Assembly: GCA_015065225.1 (NCBI GenBank)
Contig: SVQR01000011.1
Coordinates: forward strand, 1,391 to 36,808
From: Oscillospiraceae bacterium
GTDB lineage: Bacteria > Bacillota > Clostridia > Oscillospirales > CAG-382
Direction of reading: 5' to 3'
Length of the DNA stretch: 35,418 bases
Positions 15,975 to 24,050 of this stretch are shown piece after piece (the stretch's first letter is position 1; each line of letters starts with the position of its first letter). The position numbers and the translations under genes were made by a program. The notes under the pieces are model-generated. The model did not search any database and was not told the DNA's origin. It saw only the letters and a list, made by a program, of their open reading frames with translations.

Positions 15975-16886
15975 TCAATGTGCCGCACCGATAATATCGG
16001 AAAGCCTTTCAATCCCGTACTTCTCCATAGTTTCCGGCAACTTTTCAATGATAGTCTTGCTTGCAAAAGGATCAATAAGATTTGCAGCACCGATCTGGAC
16101 TGCCGTCGCACCTGCGAGCATCATTTCGATCACATCCTCGGCACTTGAAACACCGCCCATACCTACTATCGGTATCTTTACCGCATCGTATACCTGATAT
16201 ACCATACGAAGTGCCACCGGGAATATAGCCGCACCGGAGAAGCCGCCCATTTTGTTTGCGATAACGGGCTTTTTCTTTTTAAGGTCGATACGCATACCGA
16301 GAAGTGTGTTTATCATACTGATACCGTCAGCACCCTCAGCCTCACACGCCTTTGCTATCTCCGCGATATTGGTTACATTGGGCGAGAGCTTTATAAGAAG
16401 CGGCTTTTTTGTTACGGCTCTTACCGCTTTTGTTACGCTTGCCGCCGCCTCCGGACTTGTGCCGAATGCGATACCGCCGCCGTGAACGTTGGGACAGCTG
16501 ATATTCACCTCAAACCAGCCGATCTGATCTTCCGCATCAAGTTTTTCAACGGTGTATGCATATTCTTCAAGCGAGAATCCGGATACATTCGCCATAACAG
16601 GCTTGTGGAATACCTTCTTCATCTTCACAAGCTCTTCCGACATTACCTTTTCAACGCCGGGATTCTGAAGACCTACGGCATTTATCATACCGTTGGGAGT
16701 TTCCGCAATTCTCGGTGTGGGATTGCCGAATCTCGGATCTTTTGTCGTTCCCTTGAAGGAGAACGTACCCAATACATTTATATCATAAAGCTCCGCAAAC
16801 TCGTAGCCGAAGCCGAATGTGCCGCTTGCGGGAATGACGGGATTGTCCAGTTCTATACCGCAGAGGGTTACTTTTGTGTTTGTCAT
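15975..16886 (-). CDS. pyrD: Dihydroorotate dehydrogenase (type 1B), catalytic subunit
   Basis: PyrD oxidises dihydroorotate to orotate. Type 1B enzymes pass the electrons through PyrK to NAD+. The 303-residue product has the FMN TIM barrel with NPVIPASGTFGFGYEF near the N-terminus and NISCPNVHGGG, which carries the catalytic Cys. The FMN phosphate site is IVGMGGVSSAEDVIEMMLAGATAVQIG. GGAG lies before the ATG. The partner pyrK is the preceding gene, which confirms the 1B assignment. Confidence 0.97.
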   Translation of the reverse strand: MTNTKVTLCGIELDNPVIPASGTFGFGYEFAELYDINVLGTFSFKGTTKDPRFGNPTPRIAETPNGMINAVGLQNPGVEKVMSEELVKMKKVFHKPVMANVSGFSLEEYAYTVEKLDAEDQIGWFEVNISCPNVHGGGIAFGTSPEAAASVTKAVRAVTKKPLLIKLSPNVTNIAEIAKACEAEGADGISMINTLLGMRIDLKKKKPVIANKMGGFSGAAIFPVALRMVYQVYDAVKIPIVGMGGVSSAEDVIEMMLAGATAVQIGAANLIDPFASKTIIEKLPETMEKYGIERLSDIIGAAH

Positions 16887-16907
16887 TTTATTTCTCCATT
16901 ACAATCT

Positions 16908-16951
16908 GAATTGTCAACTATCAATTATCAATTGTTAATTGTCAATTGAAT
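16908..16951. repeat. AT-rich palindromic intergenic repeat between pyrK and pyrD
   Basis: This segment is built from alternating AATTGTCAA, CAATTATCAATTG and TTAATTGTCAATTG units that form overlapping inverted repeats. It fills most of the pyrK-pyrD spacer and provides the TGA stop codon of pyrK (TTCAATTGA on the minus strand). It resembles degenerate, mobile-looking intergenic repeats seen in many bacterial genomes. Confidence 0.6.
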
Positions 16952-17673
16952 ATGATTTCCTCTTTAACCAGCACAGGTCCGTCCTTACAGATTCTCTTAT
17001 TGCCGTAAAGTGTCTTGCAAGAGCATCCCATGCAAGCACCGAAGCCGCAACCCATTCTTTCTTCAAAGCTGTACTGACCGCTTGTGACACTTGTGTTGTA
17101 AACAGCCTTCAGCATAGGCTCCGGACCACAGCAGTATGTGTATGTATAATCCATATTCTTGAGAGCATCGGTAACAAAGCCTTTTACACCGTAGCTTCCG
17201 TCAACTGTCGTAACAGTAACGCTCGCACCGAGAGCCTTGAATTCTTTCTCGTAGAATACTTCATCCTTGGTGTTGAAGCCGAGGATGACGGATACCTTTT
17301 TGCCCGCTGCGACAAGCTCCTTTGCAAGCATATACATGGGAGGAACACCCACACCGCCTCCGAGAAGAACGGGACAATCACCGCTTTCCGAAAGGCTGTA
17401 GCCGTTGCCGAGACCTGTGAGTATGTCAAGCTCTTTTCCGTTTTCGAGACCTGCCATATATTCCGTACCTGTACCTATGACCTTGTAGATTATTGTAAGC
17501 TCGCCCTCCTTGCAGTCGCACACCGAGATAGGACGGCGAAGGAAGAATCCGTCGAGCTTTATGTTTACAAACTGTCCGCACGCGATGCCATCGGTATCAC
17601 CGAGAAGTGTCATTTCATAGACATTGGATGTAAGCTTCTTCTGTTCTTTTATTGTGAATATTGTCTGTTTCAA
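16942..17673 (-). CDS. pyrK: Dihydroorotate dehydrogenase electron transfer subunit
   Basis: PyrK carries FAD and a 2Fe-2S cluster and transfers electrons from PyrD to NAD+. The 243-residue protein has the flavin-binding FFLRRPISVCD near residues 51-61 and the NAD-binding stretch VLLGGGVGVPPMYMLAKEL. Its C-terminal cysteine cluster is CGFGACMGCSCKT...C. The start is most likely TTG 17673, eight bases after AAAGGAG. The ORF track uses an earlier Met at 17718 without a ribosome binding site, whose extra 15 codons come from the repeat-like spacer. The stop lies inside an AT-rich repeat. Confidence 0.95.
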   Translation of the reverse strand: MKQTIFTIKEQKKLTSNVYEMTLLGDTDGIACGQFVNIKLDGFFLRRPISVCDCKEGELTIIYKVIGTGTEYMAGLENGKELDILTGLGNGYSLSESGDCPVLLGGGVGVPPMYMLAKELVAAGKKVSVILGFNTKDEVFYEKEFKALGASVTVTTVDGSYGVKGFVTDALKNMDYTYTYCCGPEPMLKAVYNTSVTSGQYSFEERMGCGFGACMGCSCKTLYGNKRICKDGPVLVKEEIIFN

Positions 17674-17701
17674 GGTTGTTACTCCTTTTTTAAGATTGGG
17701 A

Positions 17702-17774
17702 GCGGATACTATCCGCATACGATATCTCGGATCTACCGCCCACCAATTCTTAATTATGAATTCTTAATTATTAT
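17702..17774. repeat. Repeat-like spacer between carB and pyrK
   Basis: Two palindromic parts are visible: a perfect GCGGATA/TATCCGC hairpin at 17702-17716 and an AT-rich palindrome, AATTCTTAATTATGAATTC, at about 17744-17773. They flank a GGGCGGTAGATCCGAGATATCG stretch. No T-run follows, so it is unlikely to terminate the operon. It may be a small mobile or REP-like element. Confidence 0.5.
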
Positions 17775-17775
17775 T

Positions 17776-20700
17776 TCACTCTGCGTCTATAGTAGAAACC
17801 TGCATAGTAATTTCTTCGAGAACGTCAAGGAGAACTCTTGCGGTATCAAGGGATGTGAACATTGTAACTCCGCACTCAACGGCAAGTCTTCTTATCTCGT
17901 AGCCGTCCTTTGCGTGGTTTTCCTTGCTGATGTCGGCTGTGTTGAGAACATAGGCGATATGTCCCTGTCTCATTGCGTTGGGAATATCCTCACTGCCCTC
18001 GGAGATCTTAGCTCTGCTTCTTGTTCTTATACCGTGTTCTTTGAGGTACTTTGCAGTACCCTCTGTTGCTTCTATATTGAAGCCGAGCTTGTAGAATCTT
18101 CTTATGAGCTCAAGTGCTTCTTCCTTGTCACCGTCGGCGATGGTTGCAAGCACCGTACCGTAGTTCTGAAGATCCATGCCTGAAGCCTGAAGTGCTTTAT
18201 AGAGTGCACGGTTAAGCTGCTTGTCATAACCGATAGCTTCACCTGTAGACTTCATTTCGGGGGAAAGATATGCATCAAGTCCGCCTATCTTCGCAAAGGA
18301 GAATACAGGAACCTTAACGTACCATCTCTTCTTTTCCGAAGGATACATTTCTGTTATGCCCTGATCCTTCAGAGACTTACCGAGAATAACGTTTGTCGCA
18401 ATATCCGCAAGGCTGTAGCCTGTGGACTTTGAAAGGAAGGGAACTGTTCTGGAGCTTCTGGGGTTAACTTCTATGATAAATACCTTTTCTTCCTTGTCAA
18501 CAATAAACTGAATGTTGTAAAGACCGACTATGCCGAGTCCGAGACCGAGCTTCTTGGCATAGTCAAGGATGGTGTCCTTTACCTTCTGAGAGATGCTGAA
18601 AGAAGGATATACGCTGATACTGTCACCGCTGTGGATACCTGTTCTCTCAACAAGCTCCATGATACCGGGAACGAATACATCCTTACCGTCACAGATGGCA
18701 TCAACTTCGACTTCCTTACCGAGGATATAGTGGTCGACAAGTACGGGCTTGTCCTCATCCACTTCAACGGCTGTCTTAAGGTAGTGTCTGAGCTGAGCCT
18801 CCGTTGCAACTATCTGCATCGCACGTCCGCCAAGCACGAAGCTGGGACGTACAAGAACGGGATAGCCGATCTCTTTTGCAACTCTTACACCGTCTTCGAT
18901 GTTTGTAACCGCTTCACCCTGAGACTGGGGTATCTTAAGCTCTGTGAGTATCTTTTCAAATCTGTCTCTGTCCTCTGCATTTTCAATAGCATCGACAGTT
19001 GTACCGATAATGTTTACTCCGTTGTCGGAGAGACCGGGAGCAAGGTTGATGGCTGTCTGACCGCCGAGGGATGCTATAACATCGTTTGCATTTTCAAACT
19101 TCAGTATATTGAGTACATCCTCCTGTGTCAGAGGCTCGAAGTAGAGCTTATCGGATGTGGTATAGTCTGTGGATACCGTTTCGGGATTGTTGTTGATGAT
19201 TATAGCCTCATAGCCTTCACGTCTGATGGTGGATACTGCGTGAACGGTAGAATAGTCGAATTCTACACCCTGACCGATACGGATAGGTCCTGCACCGAGA
19301 ACCACTTTTTTCTCTCTGTCCGTAACAATGGACTTGTTCTCGCCTTCGTAGCTGGAGTAGAAGTAAGGAATGTAAGCATTTGTATGGCAGGTATCAACCA
19401 TTCTGTACACGGGAACAATATTGTTGTCAAATCTTTCGTCGCGTACTTCCTTTTCCGTAACATCCCAGAGCTTTGCAATGTACTTATCGGAGAAGCCGAT
19501 CTTCTTTGCTTCTTTAAGGATCTCGATATTACCCTTGTTGTCGGCAATTACCTTTTCGTAGTCGATTATCTTCTTGATTTCTTCGAGGAACCAGGGAGTG
19601 ATAGCCGTGATCTTAAAGAGCTCTTCAACGGACATACCCATTCTCATGAGCTTTGCTACAACAAAGATACCGTCATCGTGGAAGTCCTTGAGGTAGTCCA
19701 CAAGCTCTTCTTTGGTATAGGCGTCGAATTTAGCCATCCAGAGGTGGAAAACTCCGATCTCAAGTGAACGTACAGATTTAAGAAGACATTCGGAGAACGT
19801 GCTTCCGATACCCATTACTTCACCTGTAGCCTTCATCTGTGTACCGAGCTTGTTTGTGGCTGTGGCAAATTTATCGAAGGGGAAACGGGGCATCTTTGCA
19901 ACAATGTAGTCGAGACTGGGCTCAAATGCCGCATTTGTGTTTGCAATAGCGATATCCTCAAGAAGCATACCGACAGCAATCTTTGCGGTAACTCTTGCAA
20001 TAGGATAACCGGAAGCCTTGGATGCAAGTGCGGAGGAACGTGAAACTCTGGGGTTTACTTCGATAAGGAAGTATTCGCTTGTATGGGGATTGAGAGCAAA
20101 CTGAACATTACAGCCGCCTTCTATCTTGAGTGCCTTGATGATCTTTATCGCACTGTCGTTGAGCATCTTAAGATCGTGATCGTTAAGAGTAAGGATAGGA
20201 GCTACAACTATGGAGTCACCTGTGTGAACACCTACGGGGTCAACATTTTCCATGCCGCAGATGGTGATTGCATGGTCGGAGCTGTCACGCATTACCTCAA
20301 ATTCTATCTCCTTGTAGCCTCGAACGCTCTTTTCTATAAGCACCTGATGAACGGGTGAGAGCTGGAACGCTCCTCTGCCTATCTCACGGAGTTCAGCTTC
20401 ATTGTATGCAAAGCCGCCGCCGGTGCCGCCGAGTGTAAATGCGGGACGGAGAACAACGGGATAACCTATCTCTGCCGCAGCCTGTGCAGCCTCATCTACG
20501 CTGTATGTGATTCTTGAAGGGATGACAGGCTCACCGATCTGTTCGCAAAGCTCCTTGAACAGCTCTCTGTCCTCGGCTCTCTCTATGGATTCGCTGCTTG
20601 TACCCAGAAGAAGTGTGCCGCATTCCTTGAGAACGCCCTTCTTTTCAAGCTGCATCGCAAGATTAAGACCTGTCTGACCGCCGATACCGGGAATGATGGC

Positions 20701-20952
20701 ATCGGGGCGCTCGGAACGGAGGATGCGTGCAACATATTCAAGTGTCAGAGGCTCCATGTATACCTTATCCGCAATTGTTGTATCCGTCATGATGGTTGCG
20801 GGATTGGAGTTTACGAGTATTACCTCGTAGCCTTCTTCACGAAGAGCGAGACACGCCTGAGTGCCCGCATAGTCGAATTCGGCAGCCTGACCGATAACGA
20901 TAGGTCCGGAGCCGATGATCATTATTTTTTTGATGTCTGTTCTTTTTGCCAT
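17776..20952 (-). CDS. carB: Carbamoyl-phosphate synthase large subunit
   Basis: CarB makes carbamoyl phosphate from ammonia, bicarbonate and two ATP. The full-length 1058-residue protein shows the internal duplication of the family: KKIMIIGSGPIVIGQAAEFDYAG at the start and KVVLGAGPIRIGQGVEFDYS at about residue 555. Each is followed by an ATP-grasp domain with NPR (FLIEVNPRVSRSSALAS and FIIEVNPRSSRTVPFLS). A C-terminal MGS-like regulatory domain contains HAKDGYEIRRLAVECG. GGAGG precedes the ATG. The glutamine-hydrolysing small subunit gene carA is not in this window. Confidence 0.99.
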   Translation of the reverse strand: MAKRTDIKKIMIIGSGPIVIGQAAEFDYAGTQACLALREEGYEVILVNSNPATIMTDTTIADKVYMEPLTLEYVARILRSERPDAIIPGIGGQTGLNLAMQLEKKGVLKECGTLLLGTSSESIERAEDRELFKELCEQIGEPVIPSRITYSVDEAAQAAAEIGYPVVLRPAFTLGGTGGGFAYNEAELREIGRGAFQLSPVHQVLIEKSVRGYKEIEFEVMRDSSDHAITICGMENVDPVGVHTGDSIVVAPILTLNDHDLKMLNDSAIKIIKALKIEGGCNVQFALNPHTSEYFLIEVNPRVSRSSALASKASGYPIARVTAKIAVGMLLEDIAIANTNAAFEPSLDYIVAKMPRFPFDKFATATNKLGTQMKATGEVMGIGSTFSECLLKSVRSLEIGVFHLWMAKFDAYTKEELVDYLKDFHDDGIFVVAKLMRMGMSVEELFKITAITPWFLEEIKKIIDYEKVIADNKGNIEILKEAKKIGFSDKYIAKLWDVTEKEVRDERFDNNIVPVYRMVDTCHTNAYIPYFYSSYEGENKSIVTDREKKVVLGAGPIRIGQGVEFDYSTVHAVSTIRREGYEAIIINNNPETVSTDYTTSDKLYFEPLTQEDVLNILKFENANDVIASLGGQTAINLAPGLSDNGVNIIGTTVDAIENAEDRDRFEKILTELKIPQSQGEAVTNIEDGVRVAKEIGYPVLVRPSFVLGGRAMQIVATEAQLRHYLKTAVEVDEDKPVLVDHYILGKEVEVDAICDGKDVFVPGIMELVERTGIHSGDSISVYPSFSISQKVKDTILDYAKKLGLGLGIVGLYNIQFIVDKEEKVFIIEVNPRSSRTVPFLSKSTGYSLADIATNVILGKSLKDQGITEMYPSEKKRWYVKVPVFSFAKIGGLDAYLSPEMKSTGEAIGYDKQLNRALYKALQASGMDLQNYGTVLATIADGDKEEALELIRRFYKLGFNIEATEGTAKYLKEHGIRTRSRAKISEGSEDIPNAMRQGHIAYVLNTADISKENHAKDGYEIRRLAVECGVTMFTSLDTARVLLDVLEEITMQVSTIDAE

Positions 20953-21008
20953 TTCCTTTTCCTCCGTAAATATATAACAGAATGTTTTTTACTGTATTTA
21001 TATGATTG

Positions 21009-22277
21009 TTATTTATTTGCAATATAAGCGATCTTACCGTTACAAATCGTCATAAGGCACTTGCCGTAGACTTCTTCACCCTCGAAAGGCGTGCTTCTTC
21101 CCATGGAAAGGAACTCCGCAGGATCGACCTTGTACTTTTCAGCAAAGTCAAACACCGTAAAATCTGCCCTGTCTCCGATTTCCGTGCCGCCGGTTGGAAG
21201 TCCAAAACGACGTCTCGGATTTGTATGCATAAGCTCCACAAGTCTTTCGGCGGTTATCTTTCCCGTTTTTACAAAGTTTGTATACATAACCGCAACTGCC
21301 GTTTCGATACCCACAACGCCCATGAGGCTCTTTTCAAGTCCTCTTGACTTTTCCTCGGCAGAGTGCGGTGCGTGGTCTGTTGCTATCATGTCTATCGTTC
21401 CGTCGAGTATTCCCGCAACGAGTGCTTCTCTGTCCTCGCTGCCTCTCAAGGGAGGGTTCATCTTGAATCTCGCATTTTCCTGTAAATCGGAATCATCAAG
21501 CACAAGATAGTGGGGACCTGTTTCGCAGGTGATATTTACTCCTTCAGCCTTTGCTTTTCTTATTATATCGACACTTTCCTTTGTGGAAATATGGCAGACG
21601 TGATATGCACATCCGGTTTCTTTTATAAGCTCAATGTCTCTTGCTATCGGCTTCCATTCGGACTCTGAACATATACCCTTGTGACCGTGAGCCTTTGCAT
21701 ATTCTCCGTCGTGGATATATCCGCCGTGAAGAAGGGAATTGTCCTCGCAGTGAGCTGCGATTATCTTTCCGCATTCTTTTGCCTTTATCATGGCGTTCTT
21801 CATCATCTCTCTGTCCTGAACGCCCTTGCCGTCGTCAGAGAAACCGATGCACAGCGGAGAAAGAGCTGTGATATCCGTAAGCACTTCACCTTTTTCGCCT
21901 TCTGTTATGCAGGCGTAAGGATAAACGTTTATGCAGGCATCATTTTTTATCGCTCTAAGCTGGACATTGATATTTTCCACGCTGTCGGGACAGGGGTTAA
22001 GGTTGGGCATTGAGCATACCGCCGTATAGCCGCCTCTTGCACTTGCCGCTGTACCTGTCGCAATGGTCTCTTTATACAAAAAACCCGGCTCTCTGAGATG
22101 CACGTGAACATCACAAAGTCCGGGAAAAAGGAATGCACCGCCACAGTCGATAATTTCGACGTCGGAAACATCTTCCATATCACTTGAAGAAACAACAATA
22201 CCGTCTTTAAGGAATAAATCACCCTTGGAAAATTTGCCCTGTCGGTATATGTTACAGTTTCTCAGAATGTAATTCAT
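21009..22277 (-). CDS. pyrC: Dihydroorotase
   Basis: PyrC closes carbamoyl aspartate to dihydroorotate. The 422-residue protein belongs to the multifunctional (class I) dihydroorotase type. The metal-binding DVHVHLREPG is near residue 57, GGYTAVCSMPNLNP near residue 85, AAHCEDN near residue 174, HVCHISTKES near residue 222 and ATDHAPHSAEEK near residue 299. The start is ATG 22277 after GGAG. It is the first gene of the operon and lies behind a PyrR-type attenuator. Confidence 0.98.
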   Translation of the reverse strand: MNYILRNCNIYRQGKFSKGDLFLKDGIVVSSSDMEDVSDVEIIDCGGAFLFPGLCDVHVHLREPGFLYKETIATGTAASARGGYTAVCSMPNLNPCPDSVENINVQLRAIKNDACINVYPYACITEGEKGEVLTDITALSPLCIGFSDDGKGVQDREMMKNAMIKAKECGKIIAAHCEDNSLLHGGYIHDGEYAKAHGHKGICSESEWKPIARDIELIKETGCAYHVCHISTKESVDIIRKAKAEGVNITCETGPHYLVLDDSDLQENARFKMNPPLRGSEDREALVAGILDGTIDMIATDHAPHSAEEKSRGLEKSLMGVVGIETAVAVMYTNFVKTGKITAERLVELMHTNPRRRFGLPTGGTEIGDRADFTVFDFAEKYKVDPAEFLSMGRSTPFEGEEVYGKCLMTICNGKIAYIANK

Positions 22278-22316
22278 ATTTTACTCCTATCTTTGCACTC
22301 GGAACAAGTTTTACTC

Positions 22317-22343
22317 AAAAAAAGAGCCCTGTTTTCAAGGCTC
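22317..22343 (-). terminator. Attenuator terminator in the pyr operon leader
   Basis: On the minus strand GAGCCTTG pairs with CAGGGCTC around AAAA, an 8-bp stem with one wobble, and runs into TTTTTTT. It lies 40 bp before pyrC, so it must be conditional. Its CCTTG arm can alternatively pair with CAAGG next to the PyrR site. Confidence 0.88.
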
Positions 22344-22405
22344 AGAGCATGACTATCCGGCAGACTCCTGCTGTGTGCATAGCTCTGCTGTCCTTTGTGC
22401 ATAAA

Positions 22406-22435
22406 ACCTTGTCGGCATCTCTGTACCGTCTTAAA
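22406..22435 (-). promoter_or_regulatory. PyrR-binding loop in the pyr operon leader
   Basis: On the minus strand CGGTA-CAGAGA-TGCCG forms a five-pair stem with the CAGAGA loop of known PyrR binding loops, followed by ACAAGG. The match extends to the TTTTTAAG preceding it. The CAAGG can pair with CCTTG in the terminator stem to form an antiterminator. With PyrR plus UMP bound, that pairing is blocked and the terminator forms. pyrR itself is not in the window. Confidence 0.8.
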
Positions 22436-22450
22436 AATCCTATCTTATAT

Positions 22451-22479
22451 ATTATAGCACTTAACACTTATATTGTCAA
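22451..22479 (-). promoter_or_regulatory. Sigma-A promoter of the pyr operon
   Basis: On the minus strand a perfect TTGACA and a perfect TATAAT are separated by 17 bp. Initiation at about 22444 gives a leader of roughly 165 nt containing the PyrR site and attenuator. Confidence 0.92.
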
Positions 22480-22672
22480 GTGGAAATTTATATAAATTGA
22501 AGATTTTGGCGAATTTGAGAGTATTTACCGAAATCCTTCGGTCGTCTTTATTTATTTTTCACTTACGGGCAAAAACACAAGGTAAATATGCACATCAAAA
22601 ACGGTCTGTCGCGTATATTTTCCGAAAAAACGGCAACAATACCATCGCATACAAAAAACGGAGGTAATGCAA

Positions 22673-23938
22673 ATGAGATTAAAACCCATATTGACATCCG
22701 CAGTCCTTGCGGTACTTTTCATTCTTCAGTCGGGAACTGCCGTGTCCGCACAGAGATACGACCTTTCCCCCGGTCTTGAGCTTCTGTCGGAAGGCATATC
22801 CATGTCAAAGCACACCGTCATGACAAAGGAGCTCAGATTTTCAAGGGAGGACTTCGAACAGACCTTTGGATGCCCCCTTGAATCTGTGACATTTACAAAG
22901 CTTCCTTCGGCGGATATAGGCGTTCTCAAGTACGCGGGAAGCGAGGTGTATGAAGGACAGACTGTTCCCAGTACAAATCTCGGTCTTCTGAAATTCACGC
23001 CATCAAGAAATGTCGGAAGCACGAGCTTTACCGTCTATGCCGACGATGCCGATGAGCTGTTTGCAAGCTGCAGTATAACGGTAACTGAAAAGCACAACAG
23101 CGCACCGACAGCGGGGAATGTCAGCGCAAGCCCCATATCCGGTATAGGCTACACGGGAAACCTTGACATCTATGATCCTGACGGTGACGGACTTTCCGTG
23201 GAGATATCCGCATACCCGGAAAACGGTGTTGTAAAGCTCGGAGAGAGTGGATTCGTTTATACTTCCATGCCGGGATTTTCCGGAAAGGACGGCTTCACCT
23301 ATGCTGTCCGTGACAAATACGGTAATGTATCCGAATGCGCAACCGTGACGCTCAATGTATCAAAGCCTGTGACGGATGTCCGCTATGATGATATGACAGG
23401 TCACTGGGGATATACCGGTGCACTTAAAATGACGGAGCTGGGACTTATGTCGGGAAGCGAGATTGACGGTACGACGGTATTTGATCCGGATGCTTCCGTA
23501 ACAAGAGGAGATTTTCTTGCAATGGCGATGATCTGTGCCGGTCTTGAGAGTGAGATAGAGCCCGGTGCCGTGACAACCTTTGCCGATGATACAAGTATTC
23601 CTCACAATATCAGAAGCTACGCATCCTATGCCGAAGCGGGCGGTATTATCAGCGGATACAGAAACGCCGACGGAAGAGCCGTCTTTGCAAGCGGTGATGA
23701 GATAACAAGAGCGGAAGCTGTGACCGTACTTGCAAATCTCATAGGCGATACTGATAAGGCGGGAGATTTCGACTATACCGATGCCGCCTCTGTTCCCGAA
23801 TGGGCAAGAGCGGATTTTGCATCGCTGACATCCCTCGGCATAATAAACGGTGATCCGAACGGAATGCTCAGACCGGGCACAACTCTTACAAGAGCGGAAG
23901 CCGCACAGATGCTTTGCAATATGAGAGAACTTCTCTGA
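22673..23938 (+). CDS. Secreted SLH-domain protein with cadherin-like domain
   Basis: This 421-residue surface protein has a signal peptide (LKPILTSAVLAVLFILQSGTAVSA, cleavage near residue 27). A beta-sandwich region covers about residues 60-145. A cadherin-like/Big_9-type domain at about 150-235 carries DPDGDGLSVEIS and GKDGFTYAVRDKYGN. Three S-layer homology repeats follow at about 240-420, with TRGDFLAMA, TRAEAVTVLANL and TRAEAAQMLCNM at the usual places. SLH repeats bind pyruvylated cell-wall polymer. The start is ATG 22673, eight bases after GGAGG; ATG 22667 is too close. It is divergent from pyrC and convergent with the next gene. Confidence 0.9.
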   Translation: MRLKPILTSAVLAVLFILQSGTAVSAQRYDLSPGLELLSEGISMSKHTVMTKELRFSREDFEQTFGCPLESVTFTKLPSADIGVLKYAGSEVYEGQTVPSTNLGLLKFTPSRNVGSTSFTVYADDADELFASCSITVTEKHNSAPTAGNVSASPISGIGYTGNLDIYDPDGDGLSVEISAYPENGVVKLGESGFVYTSMPGFSGKDGFTYAVRDKYGNVSECATVTLNVSKPVTDVRYDDMTGHWGYTGALKMTELGLMSGSEIDGTTVFDPDASVTRGDFLAMAMICAGLESEIEPGAVTTFADDTSIPHNIRSYASYAEAGGIISGYRNADGRAVFASGDEITRAEAVTVLANLIGDTDKAGDFDYTDAASVPEWARADFASLTSLGIINGDPNGMLRPGTTLTRAEAAQMLCNMRELL

Positions 23939-23965
23939 AAAAACGACAAGGCTTAAATAACAAAT

Positions 23966-24027
23966 GGGACTGTACCTTGACCATGACACCGCAGAGATGC
24001 CGTGGGGATACAGTCCCTTTCTTATTT
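23966..24027 (+). terminator. Intrinsic terminator, possibly bidirectional
   Basis: GGGACTGTA pairs with TACAGTCCC over a long loop and is followed by TTTCTTATTTT on the plus strand. It separates two convergent genes. On the minus strand the tail is less T-rich (ATTTGTTATT). Confidence 0.75.
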
Positions 24028-24050
24028 TATACCGGATTTACAATCAAGGC

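Noticed and set aside
16939-18183. 414-codon plus-strand ORF across pyrK and the carB end
   Set aside because: It is antisense to two certain genes and runs through their spacer. It has no ribosome binding site or family match.
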